Notes: generated by a model not told the origin, from the letters alone. 64,000 bases of DNA from Balaenoptera acutorostrata (GCF_949987535.1 NW_026646037.1:153042-217041), one strand, 5' to 3'; numbered from the stretch's first letter, positions 11,070 to 24,461 are shown. Translations and numbers: made by a program.

Positions 11070-11913
11070 TCAAGGGTAGCTTAGGGTTAGGGTTAGGGTT
11101 AGGGTGAGGGTTAGGTTACGGCTTAGGGTACGGGTTCGGGGAGGGGTTCGGGTAGGGCGTAGGGTATGGGTTAGGGTTAGGGTTAGGGCTAGTGTTAGGG
11201 TTAGGGCTCGGTTTAGGGTACAGGATAGGATTAGGGTACGCGTTAGGGTTAGGGTAGGGGTTAGGGTTAGGGTACGCGTTAGGGTGGGGGTAGTTATTAA
11301 ACCTATCCCACTCTCTAGATACCCCTTAGCATGTAAAGGAATATTATTTGGGGGTCCAGCCATGGAGAAGAGTTTAGTCACTAGGAGAAGATAAGGAACA
11401 CACCCATTATCACGAAATCACATTAGGATTCTCTTTTTAACCTGTTCCTTAAAACACTAGTGCTTAGGAAATCTATTGGAGGCAGAAGCAGTCAAGGGTA
11501 GCTTAGGGTTAGGGTTAGGGTTAGGGTGAGGGTTAGGGTACGGCTTAGGGTACGGGTTCGGGGAGGGGTTCGGGTAGGGCGTAGGGTATGGGTTAGGGTT
11601 AGGGTTAGGGCTAGTGTTAGGGTTAGGGCTCGGTTTAGGGTACGGGTTTGGATTAGGGTACGCGTTAGGGTTCGGGTAGCGGTTAGGGTTAGGGTACGCG
11701 TTAGGGTGAGGGTAGTTATTAAACCTATCCCACTCTCTAGATACCCCTTAGCACGTAAAGGAATATTATTTGGGGGTCCAGCCATGGAGAAGAGTTTAGA
11801 CACGAGGAGAAGATAAGGAACACACCCATTATCACGAAATCACATTAGGATTCTCTTTTTAACCTGTTCCTTAAAACACTAGTGCTTAGGAAATCTATTG
11901 GAGGCAGAAGCAG

Positions 11914-12317
11914 TCAAGGGTAGCTTAGGGTTAGGGTTAGGGTTAGGGTGAGGGTTAGGGTACGGCTTAGGGTACGGGTTCGGGGAGGGTTTCGGGTAGG
12001 GCGTAGGGTATGGGTTAGGGTTAGGGTTAGGGTTAGTGTTAGGGTTAGGGCTCGGTTTAGGGTACGGGTTAGGATTAGGGTACTCGATATGGTTAGGGTA
12101 CGCGTTAGGGTGAGGGTAGTTATTAAACCTATCCCACTCTCTAGATACCCCTTAGCACGTAAAGGAATATTATTTGGGGGTCCAGCCATGGAGAAGAGTT
12201 TAGACACTAGGAGAAGATAAGGAACACACCCATTATCACGAAATCACATTAGGATTCTCTTTTTAACCTGTTCCTTAAAATACTAGTGCTTAGGAAATCT
12301 ATTGGAGGCAGAAGCAC
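11914..12317 (+). repeat. 404-bp monomer lacking three hexamers
   Basis: After TACTCG and ATATGG the arm continues TTAGGG-TACGCG-TTAGGG-TGAGGG; 18 bp are missing before the last TACGCG. A related 404-bp class with the same region shortened occurs at 14005, 16940 and 19453, and in copies B (33852, 35943, 38877) and C (53274, 55365). The shared breakpoint suggests one original loss that spread by duplication. Confidence 0.88.
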
Positions 12318-15252
12318 TCAAGGGTAGCTTAGGGTTAGGGTTAGGTTTAGGGTGAGGGTTAGGGTACGGCTTAGGGTACGGGTTCGGGGAGGGGTTCGGG
12401 TAGGGCGTAGGGTATGGGTTAGGGTTAGGGTTAGGGCTAGTGTTAGGTTTAGGGCTCGGTTTAGGGTACGGGTTAGGATTAGGGTACGTGCTAGGGTTAG
12501 GGTAGGGGTTAGGGTTAGGGAAAGCGTTAGGGTGAGGGTAGTTATTAAACCTATCACACTCTCTAGATACCCCTTAGCTCATAAAGGAATATTATTTGGG
12601 GGTCCAGCCATGGAGAAGAGTTTAGACACTAGGAGAAGATAAGGAACACACCCATTATCACGAAATCACATTAGGATTCTCTTTTTAACCTGTTCCTTAA
12701 AACACTAGTGCTTAGGAAATCTATTGGAGGCAGAAGCAGTCAAGGGTAGCTTAGGGTTAGGGTTAGGGTTAGGGTGAGGGTTAGGGTATGGCTTAGGGTA
12801 CGGGTTCGGTGAGGGGTTCGGGTAGGGCGTAGGGTATGGGTTAGGGTTAGGGTTAGGGTTAGTGTTAGGGTTAGGGCTCGGTTTAGGGTATGGGTTAGGA
12901 TTAGGGTACGCGTTAGGGTTAGGGTAGGGGTTAGGGTTAGGGTACGCGTTAGGGTGGGGGTAGTTATTAAACCTATCACACTCTCTAGATTCTCCTTAGC
13001 ACGTAAAGGAATATTATTGGGGGTCCAGCCATGGAGAAGAGTTTAGACACTAGGAGAAGATAAGGAACACACCCATTATCACGAAATCACATTAGGATTC
13101 TCTTTTTAACCTGTTCCTTAAAACACTATTGCTTAGGAAATCTATTGGAGGCAGAAGCCGTCAAGGGTAGCTTAGGGTTAGGGTTAGGGTTAGGGTGAGG
13201 GTTAGGGTACGGCTTAGGGTACGGGTTCGGGGAGGGGTTCGGGTAGGGCGTAGGGTATGGTTTAGGGTTAGGGTTAGGGTTAGTGTTAGGGTTAGGGCTC
13301 GGTTTAGGGTACGGGTTAGGATTAGGGTACGCGTTAGTGTTAGGGTAGGTGTTAGGGTTAGGGTACGCGATAGGGTGAGGTTAGTTATTAAACCTATCCC
13401 ACTCTCTAGATACCCCATAGTACGTAAAGGAATATTATTTGGGGGTCCAGCCATGGAGAAGAGTTTAGACACGAGGAGAAGATAAGGAACACACCCATTA
13501 TCAAGAAATCACATTAGGATTCTCTTTTAAACCTGTTCCTTAAATCACTAATGCTTAGGAAATCTATTGGAGGCAGAAGCCGTCAAGGGTAGCTTAGGGT
13601 TAGGGTTAGGGTTAGGGTGAGGGTTAGGGTACGGCTTAGGGTACGGGTTCGGGGAGGGGTTCGGGTAGGCCGTAGGGTATGGGTTAGGGTTAGGGTTAGG
13701 GTTAGTGTTAGGGTTAGGGCTCGGTTTAGGGTACGGGTTAGGATTAGGGTACGCGCTAGGGTTAGGGTAGGGGTTAGGGTTAGGGTACGCGTTAGGGTGA
13801 GGGTAGTTATTAAACCTATCCCACACTCTAGATACCCCTTAGCACGTAAAGGAATATTATTTGGGGGTCCAGCCATGGAGAAGGGTTTAGACACTAGGAG
13901 AAGATAAGGAACACACCCATTATCAAGAAATCACAATATGATTCTCTTTTTAAACTGTTCCTTAAAACACTAGTGGTTAGGAAATCTATTGGAGGCAGAA
14001 GCAGTCAAGGGTAGCTTAGGGTTAGGGTTAGGGTTAGGGTGAGGTTTAGGGTACGGCTTAGGGTACGGGTTCGGGGAGGGTTTCGGGTAGGGCGTAGGGT
14101 ATGGGTTAGGATTAGGGTTAGGGTTAGTGTTAGGGTTAGGGCTCGGTTTAGGGTACGGGTTAGGATTAGGGTACTCGTTAGGGTTAGGGTACGCGTTAGG
14201 GTGAGGGTAGTTATTAAACCTATCACACTCTCTAGATACCCCTTAGCACGTAAAGGAATATTATTTGGGGGTCCAGCCATGGAGAAGAGTTTAGACACTA
14301 GGAGAAGATAAGGAACACACCCATTATCACGAAATCACATTAGGATTCTCTTTTTAACCTGTTCCTTAAAATACTAGTGCTTAGGAAATCTATTGGAGGC
14401 AGAAGCAGTCAAGGGTAGCTTAGGGTTAGGGTTAGGTTTAGGGTGAGGGTTAGGGTACGGCTTAGGGTACGGTTTCGGGGAGGGGTTCCGGTAAGGCGTA
14501 GGGTATGGGTTAGGGTTAGGGTTAGGGCTAGTGTTAGGGTTAGGGCTCGGTTTAGGGTACGGGTTTGGATTAGGGTACGAGTTAGGGTTCGGGTAGCGGT
14601 TAGGGTTAGGGTACGCGTTAGGGTGAGGGTAGTTATTAAACCTATCCCACTCTCTAGATACCCCTTAGCACGTAAAGGAATATTATTTGGGGGTCCAGCC
14701 ATGGAGAAGAGTTTAGACACGAGGAGAAGATAAGGAACACACCCATTATCACGAAATCACATTAGGATTCTCTTTTTAACCTGTTCCTTAAAACACTAGT
14801 GCTTAGGAAATCTATTGGAGGCAGAAGCAGTCAAGGGTAGCTTAGGGTTAGGGTTAGGGTTAGGGTGAGGGTTAGGGTACGGCTTAGGGTACGGGTTCGG
14901 GGAGGGGTTCGGGTAGGCTGTAGGGTATGGGTTAGGGTTAGGGTTAGGGTTAGTGTTAGGGTTAGGGCTCGGTTTAGGGTACGGGTTAGGATTAGGGTAC
15001 GCGCTAGGGTTAGGGTAGGGGTTAGGGTTAGGGTACGCGTTAGGGTGAGGGTAGTTATTAAACCTATCCCACACTCTAGATACCCCTTAGCACGTAAAGG
15101 AATATTATTTGGGGGTCCAGCCATGGAGAAGGGTTTAGACACTAGGAGAAGATAAGGAACACACCCATTATCAAGAAATCACAATATGATTCTCTTTTTA
15201 AACTGTTCCTTAAAACACTAGTGGTTAGGAAATCTATTGGAGGCAGAAGCAG
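12318..15252 (+). repeat. Seven-monomer sub-repeat, first copy (2935 bp)
   Basis: The first five monomers (12318, 12740, 13161, 13583, 14005) match those at 15253, 15675, 16096, 16518 and 16940 at a constant offset of 2935 bp. The last two (14409, 14831) do not match their positional counterparts (17344, 17766). The block is therefore a tandem duplication partly overwritten by later exchange. The monomer at 14831 is instead a near copy of 13583. Confidence 0.82.
14409..14830 (+). repeat. Chimeric monomer (12318-type head, 11492-type body)
   Basis: The first hexamers include TTAGGT, as in the monomers at 12318 and 17344. Further right it has the markers of 11492: CGGGTTTGGATT, a TTCGGG unit following TTAGGG, and TAGCGG. 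The switch lies within the telomere-like arm, roughly 14440-14560. It is also present in copy B at 36347 but absent from copy C, where a rearrangement removed this position. Confidence 0.8.
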
Positions 15253-18187
15253 TCAAGGGTAGCTTAGGGTTAGGGTTAGGGTTAGGGTGAGGGTTAGGGT
15301 ACGGCTTAGGGTACGCGTTCGGGGAGGGGTTCGGGTAGGGCGTAGCGTATGGGTTAGGGTTAGGGTTAGGGCTAGTGTTAGGGTTAGGGCTCGGTTTAGG
15401 GTACGGGTTAGGATTAGGGTACGTGCTAGGGTTAGGGTAGGGGTTAGGGTTAGGGAAAGCGTTAGGGTGAGGGTAGTTATTAAACCTATCACACTCTCTA
15501 GATACCCCTTAGCTCATAAAGGAATATTATTTGGGGGTCCAGCCATGGAGAAGAGTTTAGACACTAGGAGAAGATAAGGAACACACCCATTATCACGAAA
15601 TCACATTAGGATTCTCTTTTTAACCTGTTCCTTAAAACACTAGTGCTTAGGAAATCTATTGGAGGCAGAAGCAGTCAAGGGTAGCTTAGGGTTAGGGTTA
15701 GGGTTAGGGTGAGGGTTAGGGTATGGCTTAGGGTACGGGTTCGGTGAGGGGTTCGGGTAGGGCGTAGGGTATGGGTTAGGGTTAGGGTTAGGGTTAGTGT
15801 TAGGGTTAGGGCTCGGTTTAGGGTATGGGTTAGGATTAGGGTACGCGTTAGGGTTAGGGTAGGGGTTAGGGTTAGGGTACGCGTTAGGGTGGGGGTAGTT
15901 ATTAAACCTATCACACTCTCTAGATTCTCCTTAGCACGTAAAGGAATATTATTGGGGGTCCAGCCATGGAGAAGAGTTTAGACACGAGGAGAAGATAAGG
16001 AACACACCCATTATCACGAAATCACATTAGGATTCTCTTTTTAACCTGTTCCTTAAAACACTATTGCTTAGGAAATCTATTGGAGGCAGAAGCCGTCAAG
16101 GGTAGCTTAGGGTTAGGGTTAGGGTTAGGGGGAGGGTTAGGGTACGGCTTAGGGTACGGGTTCGGGGAGGTGTTCGGGTAGGGCGTAGGGTATGGGTTAG
16201 GGTTAGGGTTAGGGTTAGTGTTAGGGTTAGGGCTCGGTTTAGGGTACGGGTTAGGATTAGGGTACGCGTTAGTGTTAGGGTAGGTGTTAGGGTTAGGGTA
16301 CGCGATAGGGTGAGGTTAGTTATTAAACCTATCCCACTCTCTAGATACCCCATAGTACGTAAAGGAATATTATTTGGGGGTCCAGCCATGGAGAAGAGTT
16401 TAGACACGAGGAGAAGATAAGGAACACACCCATTATCAAGAAATCACATTAGGATTCTCTTTTAAACCTGTTCCTTAAATCACTAGTGCTTAGGAAATCT
16501 ATTGGAGGCAGAAGCCGTCAAGGGTAGCTTAGGGTTAGGGTTAGGGTTAGGGTGAGGGTTAGGGTACGGCTTAGGGTACGGGTTCGGGGAGGGGTTCGGG
16601 TAGGCCGTAGGGTATGGGTTAGGGTTAGGGTTAGGGTTAGTGTTAGGGTTAGGGCTCGGTTTAGGGTACGGGTTAGGATTAGGGTACGCGCTAGGGTTAG
16701 GGTAGGGGTTAGGGTTAGGGTACGCGTTAGGGTGAGGGTAGTTATTAAACCTATCCCACACTCTAGATACCCCTTAGCACGTAAAGGAATATTATTTGGG
16801 GGTCCAGCCATGGAGAAGGGTTTAGACACTAGGAGAAGATAAGGAACACACCCATTATCAAGAAATCACAATATGATTCTCTTTTTAAACTGTTCCTTAA
16901 AACACTAGTGGTTAGGAAATCTATTGGAGGCAGAAGCAGTCAAGGGTAGCTTAGGGTTAGGGTTAGGGTTAGGGTGAGGTTTAGGGTACGGCTTAGGGTA
17001 CGGGTTCGGGGAGGGTTTCGGGTAGGGCGTAGGGTATGGGTTAGGGTTAGGGTTAGGGTTAGTGTTAGGGTTAGGGCTCGGTTTAGGGTACGGGTTAGGA
17101 TTAGGGTACTCGATAGGGTTAGGGTACGCGTTAGGGTGAGGGTAGTTATTAAACCTATCACACTCTCTAGATACCCCTTAGCACGTAAAGGAATATTATT
17201 TGGGGGTCCAGCCATGGAGAAGAGTTTAGACACTAGGAGAAGATAAGGAACACACCCATTATCACGAAATCACATTAGGATTCTCTTTTTAACCTGTTCC
17301 TTAAAATACTAGTGCTTAGGAAATCTATTGGAGGCAGAAGCAGTCAAGGGTAGCTTAGGGTTAGGGTTAGGTTTAGGGTGAGGGTTAGGGTACGGCTTAG
17401 GGTACGGGTTCGGGGAGGGGTTCGGGTAGGGCGTAGGGTATGGGTTAGGGTTAGGGTTAGGGCTAGTGTTAGGGTTAGGGCTCGGTTTAGGGTACGGGTT
17501 AGGATTAGGGTACGTGCTAGGGTTAGGGTAGGGGTTAGGGTTAGGGAAAGCGTTAGGGTGAGGGTAGTTATTAAACCTATCACACTCTCTAGATACCCCT
17601 TAGCTCATAAAGGAATATTATTTGGGGGTCCAGCCATGGAGAAGAGTTTAGACACTAGGAGAAGATAAGGAACACACCCATTATCACGAAATCACATTAG
17701 GATTCTCTTTTTAACCTGTTCCTTAAAACACTAGTGCTTAGGAAATCTATTGGAGGCAGAAGCAGTCAAGGGTAGCTTAGGGTTAGGGTTAGGGTTAGGG
17801 TGAGGGTTAGGGTATGGCTTAGGGTACGGGTTCGGGGAGGGGTTCGGGTAGGGCGTAGGGTATGGGTTAGGGTTAGGGTTAGGGTTAGTGTTAGGGTTAG
17901 GGCTCGGTTTAGGGTATGGGTTAGGATTAGGTTACGCGTTAGGGTTAGGGTAGGGGTTAGGGTTAGGGTACGCGTTAGGGTGGGGGTAGTTATTAAACCT
18001 ATCCCCCTCTCTAGATACCCCTTAGCACGTAAAGGAATATTATTTGGGGGTCCAGCCATGGAGAAGAGTTTAGACACTAGGAGAAGATAAGGAACACACC
18101 CATTATCACGAAATCACATTAGGATTCTCTTTTTAACCTGTTCCTTAAAACACTAGTGCTTAGGAAATCTATTGGAGGCAGAAGCAG
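15253..18187 (+). repeat. Seven-monomer sub-repeat, second copy (2935 bp)
   Basis: Its first five monomers match those from 12318 at offset 2935. Its last six (15675-18187) are the left member of the 2513-bp tandem duplication described next. The monomer at 15253 carries TACGCG at hexamer 9 and GTAGCG, private markers that recur at copy B 37191. Confidence 0.8.
15675..18187 (+). repeat. Six-monomer tandem block, left copy (2513 bp)
   Basis: Six monomers (15675, 16096, 16518, 16940, 17344, 17766) are repeated immediately afterwards at exactly +2513 bp. Copy B has this block only once (37612-40124), so A carries a duplication or B a loss. The last monomer, 17766, differs from its partner 20279: it has the private CCCCCTCTC and lacks TTTAGGGGTCC and TTTAGAAACTAGG. 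The copy B block ends like the right-hand copy. Confidence 0.92.
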
Positions 18188-20700
18188 TCAAGGGTAGCTT
18201 AGGGTTAGGGTTAGGGTTAGGGTGAGGGTTAGGGTATGGCTTAGGGTACGGGTTCGGTGAGGGGTTCGGGTAGGGCGTAGGGTATGGGTTAGGGTTAGGG
18301 TTAGGGTTAGTGTTAGGGTTAGGGCTCGGTTTAGGGTATGGGTTAGGATTAGGGTACGCGTTAGGGTTAGGGTAGGGGTTAGGGTTAGGGTACGCGTTAG
18401 GGTGGGGGTAGTTATTAAACCTATCACACTCTCTAGATTCTCCTTAGCACGTAAAGGAATATTATTGGGGGTCCAGCCATGGAGAAGAGTTTAGACACGA
18501 GGAGAAGATAAGGAACACACCCATTATCACGAAATCACATTAGGATTCTCTTTTTAACCTGTTCCTTAAAACACTATTGCTTAGGAAATCTATTGGAGGC
18601 AGAAGCCGTCAAGGGTAGCTTAGGGTTAGGGTTAGGGTTAGGGGGAGGGTTAGGGTACGGCTTAGGGTACGGGTTCGGGGAGGTGTTCGGGTAGGGCGTA
18701 GGGTATGGGTTAGGGTTAGGGTTAGGGTTAGTGTTAGGGTTAGGGCTCGGTTTAGGGTACGGGTTAGGATTAGGGTACGCGTTAGTGTTAGGGTAGGTGT
18801 TAGGGTTAGGGTACGCGATAGGGTGAGGTTAGTTATTAAACCTATCCCACTCTCTAGATACCCCATAGTACGTAAAGGAATATTATTTGGGGGTCCAGCC
18901 ATGGAGAAGAGTTTAGACACGAGGAGAAGATAAGGAACACACCCATTATCAAGAAATCACATTAGGATTCTCTTTTAAACCTGTTCCTTAAATCACTAGT
19001 GCTTAGGAAATCTATTGGAGGCAGAAGCCGTCAAGGGTAGCTTAGGGTTAGGGTTAGGGTTAGGGTGAGGGTTAGGGTACGGCTTAGGGTACGGGTTCGG
19101 GGAGGGGTTCGGGTAGGCCGTAGGGTATGGGTTAGGGTTAGGGTTAGGGTTAGTGTTAGGGTTAGGGCTCGGTTTAGGGTACGGGTTAGGATTAGGGTAC
19201 GCGCTAGGGTTAGGGTAGGGGTTAGGGTTAGGGTACGCGTTAGGGTGAGGGTAGTTATTAAACCTATCCCACACTCTAGATACCCCTTAGCACGTAAAGG
19301 AATATTATTTGGGGGTCCAGCCATGGAGAAGGGTTTAGACACTAGGAGAAGATAAGGAACACACCCATTATCAAGAAATCACAATATGATTCTCTTTTTA
19401 AACTGTTCCTTAAAACACTAGTGGTTAGGAAATCTATTGGAGGCAGAAGCAGTCAAGGGTAGCTTAGGGTTAGGGTTAGGGTTAGGGTGAGGTTTAGGGT
19501 ACGGCTTAGGGTACGGGTTCGGGGAGGGTTTCGGGTAGGGCGTAGGGTATGGGTTAGGGTTAGGGTTAGGGTTAGTGTTAGGGTTAGGGCTCGGTTTAGG
19601 GTACGGGTTAGGATTAGGGTACTCGATAGGGTTAGGGTACGCGTTAGGGTGAGGGTAGTTATTAAACCTATCACACTCTCTAGATACCCCTTAGCACGTA
19701 AAGGAATATTATTTGGGGGTCCAGCCATGGAGAAGAGTTTAGACACTAGGAGAAGATAAGGAACACACCCATTATCACGAAATCACATTAGGATTCTCTT
19801 TTTAACCTGTTCCTTAAAATACTAGTGCTTAGGAAATCTATTGGAGGCAGAAGCAGTCAAGGGTAGCTTAGGGTTAGGGTTAGGTTTAGGGTGAGGGTTA
19901 GGGTACGGCTTAGGGTACGGGTTCGGGGAGGGGTTCGGGTAGGGCGTAGGGTATGGGTTAGGGTTAGGGTTAGGGCTAGTGTTAGGGTTAGGGCTCGGTT
20001 TAGGGTACGGGTTAGGATTAGGGTACGTGCTAGGGTTAGGGTAGGGGTTAGGGTTAGGGAAAGCGTTAGGGTGAGGGTAGTTATTAAACCTATCACACTC
20101 TCTAGATACCCCTTAGCTCATAAAGGAATATTATTTGGGGGTCCAGCCATGGAGAAGAGTTTAGACACTAGGAGAAGATAAGGAACACACCCATTATCAC
20201 GAAATCACATTAGGATTCTCTTTTTAACCTGTTCCTTAAAACACTAGTGCTTAGGAAATCTATTGGAGGCAGAAGCAGTCAAGGGTAGCTTAGGGTTAGG
20301 GTTAGGGTTAGGGTGAGGGTTAGGGTATGGCTTAGGGTACGGGTTCGGGGAGGGGTTCGGGTAGGGCGTAGGGTATGGGTTAGGGTTAGGGTTAGGGTTA
20401 GTGTTAGGGTTAGGGCTCGGTTTAGGGTATGGGTTAGGATTAGGTTACGCGTTAGGGTTAGGGTAGGGGTTAGGGTTAGGGTACGCGTTAGGGTGGGGGT
20501 AGTTATTAAACCTATCACACTCTCTAGATACCCCTTAGCACGTAAAGGAATATTATTTAGGGGTCCAGCCATGGAGAAGAGTTTAGAAACTAGGAGAAGA
20601 TAAGGAACACACCCATTATCACGAAATCACATTAGGATTCTCTTTTTAACCTGTTCCTTAAAACACTATTGCTTAGGAAATCTATTGGAGGCAGAAGCCG
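18188..20700 (+). repeat. Six-monomer tandem block, right copy (2513 bp)
   Basis: This repeats the preceding 2513 bp with very few differences; five of six monomers look identical or nearly so. Its last monomer (20279) has TTTAGGGGTCC, TTTAGAAACTAGG and CACTATTGC and continues into the HOR sequence shared with copy B at 39703. The block explains most of the 2516-bp length difference between copies A and B. Confidence 0.92.
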
Positions 20701-21116
20701 TCAAGGGTAGCTTAGGGTTAGGGTTAGGGTGAGGGTTAGGGTACGGCTTAGGGTACGGGTTCGGGGAGGGGTTCGGGTAGGGCGTAGGGTATGGGTTAGG
20801 GTTAGGGTTAGGGTTAGTGTTAGGGTTAGGGCTCGGTTTAGGGTACGGGTTAGGATTAGGGTACGCGTTAGTGTTAGGGTAGGTGTTAGGGTTAGGGTAC
20901 GCGATAGGGTGAGGTTAGTGATTAAACCTATCCCACTCTCTAGATACCCCATAGTACGTAAAGGAATATTATTTGGGGGTCCAGCCATGGAGAAGAGTTT
21001 AGACACGAGGAGAAGATAAGGAACACACCCATTATCAAGAAATCACATTAGGATTCTCTTTTAAACCTGTTCCTTAAATCACTAGTGCTTAGGAAATGTA
21101 TTGGAGGCAGAAGCCG
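20701..21116 (+). repeat. 416-bp monomer lacking one hexamer
   Basis: The arm starts with three TTAGGG units before TGAGGG instead of four, so one hexamer (6 bp) is missing. It also has AGTGATTAAAC in place of AGTTATTAAAC. Both features recur in copy B at 40125-40540. Copy C lacks this monomer because of its internal deletion. Confidence 0.9.
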
Positions 21117-22382
21117 TCAAGGGTAGCTTAGGGTTAGGGTTAGGGTTAGGGTGAGGGTTAGGGTACGGCTTAGGGTACGGGTTCAGGGAGGGGTTCGGGT
21201 AGGGCGTAGGATATGTTTTAGGGTTAGGGTTAGGGCTAGTGTTAGGGTTAGGGCTCGGTTTAGGGTACGGGTTAGGATTAGGGTACGCGTTAGTGTTAGG
21301 GTAGGGGTTAGGGTTAGGGTACGCTTTAGGGTGAGGGTAGTTATTAAACCTATCCCACTCTCTAGATACCCCTTAGCACGTAAAGGAATATTATTTGGGG
21401 GTCCAGCCATGGAGAAGGGTTTAGACACTAGGAGAAGATAAGGAACACACCCATTATCACGAAATCACAATATGATTCTCTTTTTAAACTGTTCCTTAAA
21501 ACACTAGTGGTTAGGAAATCTATTGGAGGCAGAAGCAGTCAAGGGTAGCTTAGGGTTAGGGTTAGGGTTAGGGTTAGGGTTAGGGTACGGCTTAGGGTAC
21601 GGGTTCGGGGAGGGGTTCGGGTAGGGCGTAGGGTATGGGTTAGGGTTAGGGTTAGGGTTAGTGTTAGAGTTAGGGCTCGGTTTAGGGTACGGGTTAGGAT
21701 TAGGGTACTCGTTAGGGTTAGGGTAGCGGTTAGGGTTAGGGTACGCGTTAGGGTGAGGGTAGTTATTAAACCTATCACACTCTCTAGATACCCCTTAGCA
21801 CATAAAGGAATATTATTTGGGGGTCCAGCCATGGAGAAGAGTTTAGACACGAGGAGAAGATAAGGAACACACCCATTATCACGAAATCACATTAGGATTC
21901 TCTTTTTAACCTGTTCCTTAAAACACTAGTGGTTAGGAAATCTATTGGAGGCAGAAGCAGTCAAGGGTAGATTAGGGTTAGGGTTAGGGTTAGGGTGAGG
22001 GTTAGGGTACGGCTTAGGTTACGGGTTCAGTGAGGGGTTCGGGTAGGGCGTAGGGTATGGTTTAGGGTTAGGGTTAGGGCTAGTGTTAGGGTTAGGGCTC
22101 GGTTTAGGGTACGGGTTAGGATTAGGGTACACGTTAGGGTTCGGGTAGGGGTTAGGGTTAGGGTACGCGTTAGGGTGAGGGTAGTTATTAAACCTATCCC
22201 ACTCTCTAGATACCCCTTAGCACGTAAAGGAATATTATTTGGGGGTCCAGCCATGGAGAAGAGTTTAGACACGAGGAGAAGATAAGGAACACACCCATTA
22301 TCAAGAAATCACATTAGGATTCTCTTTTTAACCTGTTCCTTAAAACACTAGTGCTTAGGAAATCTATTGGAGGCAGAAGCCG

Positions 22383-22792
22383 TCAAGGGGAGCTTAGGGT
22401 TAGGGTGAGGGTTAGGGTACGGTTTAGGGTACGGGTTCAGGGAGGGGTTCGGGTAGGGCGTAGGGTATGGGTTAGGGTTAGGGTTAGAGTTAGTGTTAGG
22501 GTTAGGGCTCGGTTTAGGGTACGGGTTAGGATTAGGGTACGCGCTAGGGTTAGGGTAGGGGTTAGGGTTAGGGTACGCGTTAGGGTGAGGGTAGTTATTA
22601 AACCTATCACACTCTCTAGATACCCCTTAGCACATAAAGGAATATTATTGGGGGGTCCAGCCATGGAGAAGAGTTTAGACACGAGGAGAAGACAAGGAAC
22701 ACACCCATTATCAAGAAATCACATTAGGATTCTCTTTTTAACATGTTCCTTAAAACACTAGTGCTTAGGAAATCTATTGGAGGCAGAAGCCG
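22383..22792 (+). repeat. 410-bp monomer with short initial TTAGGG run
   Basis: The lead is TCAAGGGGAGC rather than TCAAGGGTAGC, and only two TTAGGG units precede TGAGGG, so two hexamers are missing. The same state is seen in copy B at 41807-42216. In copy C the corresponding monomer (56190) has the full run of four because its left part came from a different monomer. Confidence 0.9.
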
Positions 22793-23635
22793 TCAAGGGT
22801 AGCTTAGGGTTAGGGTTAGGGTTAGGGTGAGGGTTAGGGTACTGCTTAGGGTACGGGTTCGGGGAGCTGTTCGGGTAGGGCGTAGGGTATGTGTTAGGGT
22901 TAGGGTTAGGGCTAGTGTTAGGTTTAGGGCTCGGATTAGGGTACGGGTTAGGATTAGGCTACGCGTTAGGGTTAGGGTAGGGGTTAGGGTTAGTGTACGC
23001 GTTAGGGTGAGGGTAGTTATTAAACCTATCCCACTCTCTAGATACCCCTTAGCACGTAAAGGAATATTATTGGGGGTCCAGCCATGGAGAAGAGTTTAGA
23101 CACTAGGAGAAGATAAGGAACACACCCATTATCACGAAATCACATTAGGATTCTCTTTTTAACCTGTTCCTTAAAACACTAGTGCTTAGGAAATCTATTG
23201 GAGGCAGAAGCAGTCAAGGGTAGCTTAGGGTTAGGGGTAGGGTTAGGGTGAGGGTTAGGGTATGGCTTAGGGTACGGGTTCGGGGAGGGGTTCGGGTAGG
23301 GCGTAGGGTATGGGTTAGGGTTAGGGTTAGGGTTAGTGTTAGGGTTAGGGCTCGGTTTAGGGTACGGTTTAGGATTAGGGTACGCGTTAGGGTTAGGGCA
23401 GGGGTTAGGGTTAGGATACGCGTTAGGGTGGGGGTAGTTATTAAACCTATCACACTCTCTAGATACCCCTTAGCACGTAAAGGAATATTATTTGGGGGTC
23501 CAGCCATGGAGAAGAGTTTAGACACGAGGAGAAGATAAGGAACACACCCATTATCAAGAAATCACATTAGGATTCTCTTTTTAACCTGTTCCTTAAAACA
23601 CTAGTGCTTAGGAAATCTATTGGAGGCAGAAGCAG

Positions 23636-24039
23636 TCAAGGGTAGCTTAGGGTTAGGGTTAGGGTTAGGGTGAGGGTTAGGGTACGGCTTAGGGTACGGG
23701 TTCGGGGAGGGGTTCGGGTAGGGCGTAGGGTATGGGTTAGGGTTAGGGTTAGGGCTCGGTTTAGGGTACAGGTTAGGATTAGGGTACGCGTTAGGGTTAG
23801 GGTAGGGGTTAGGGTTAGGGTACGCGTTAGGGTGAGGGTAGTCATTAAACCTATCCCACTCTCTAGATACCCCTTAGCACGTAAAGGAATATTATTTGGG
23901 GGTCCAGCCATGGAGAAGAGTTTAGACACGAGGAGAAGATAACGAACACACCCATTATCAAGAAATCACATTAGGATTCTCTTTTTAACCTGTTCCTTAA
24001 AACACTAGTGCTTAGGAAATCTATTGGAGGCAGAAGCAG
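23636..24039 (+). repeat. 404-bp monomer, mid-arm loss of three hexamers
   Basis: After the run of three TTAGGG units the arm passes straight to CTCGGT; CTAGTG and two TTAGGG are missing (18 bp). The breakpoint differs from that of the other 404-bp class. It also carries AGTCATTAAAC and GATAACGAACAC. The same set of markers recurs at 43057-43460 and 57455-57858. Confidence 0.9.
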
Positions 24040-24461
24040 TCAAGGGTAGCTTAGGGTTAGGGTTAGGGTTAGGGTGAGGGTTAGGGTATGGCTTAGGGTA
24101 CGGGTTCGGGGAGGGGTTCGGGTAGGGCGTAGGGTATGGGTTAGGGTTAGGGTTAGGGTTAGTGTTAGGGTTAGGGCTCGGTTTAGGGTACGGGTTAGAA
24201 TTAGGGTACGCGTTAGTGTTAGGGTAGGGGTTAGGGTTAGGGTACGCGTTAGGGTGGGGGTAGTTATTAAACCTATCACACTCTCTAGATTCCCCTTAGC
24301 ACGTAAAGGAATATTATTTGGGGGTCCAGCCATGGAGAAGAGTTTAGACACTAGGAGAAAATAAGGAACACACCCATTATCACGAAATCACATTAGGATT
24401 CTCTTTTTAACCTGTTCCTTAAAACACTAGTGCTTAGGAAATCTACTGGAGGCAGAAGCCG

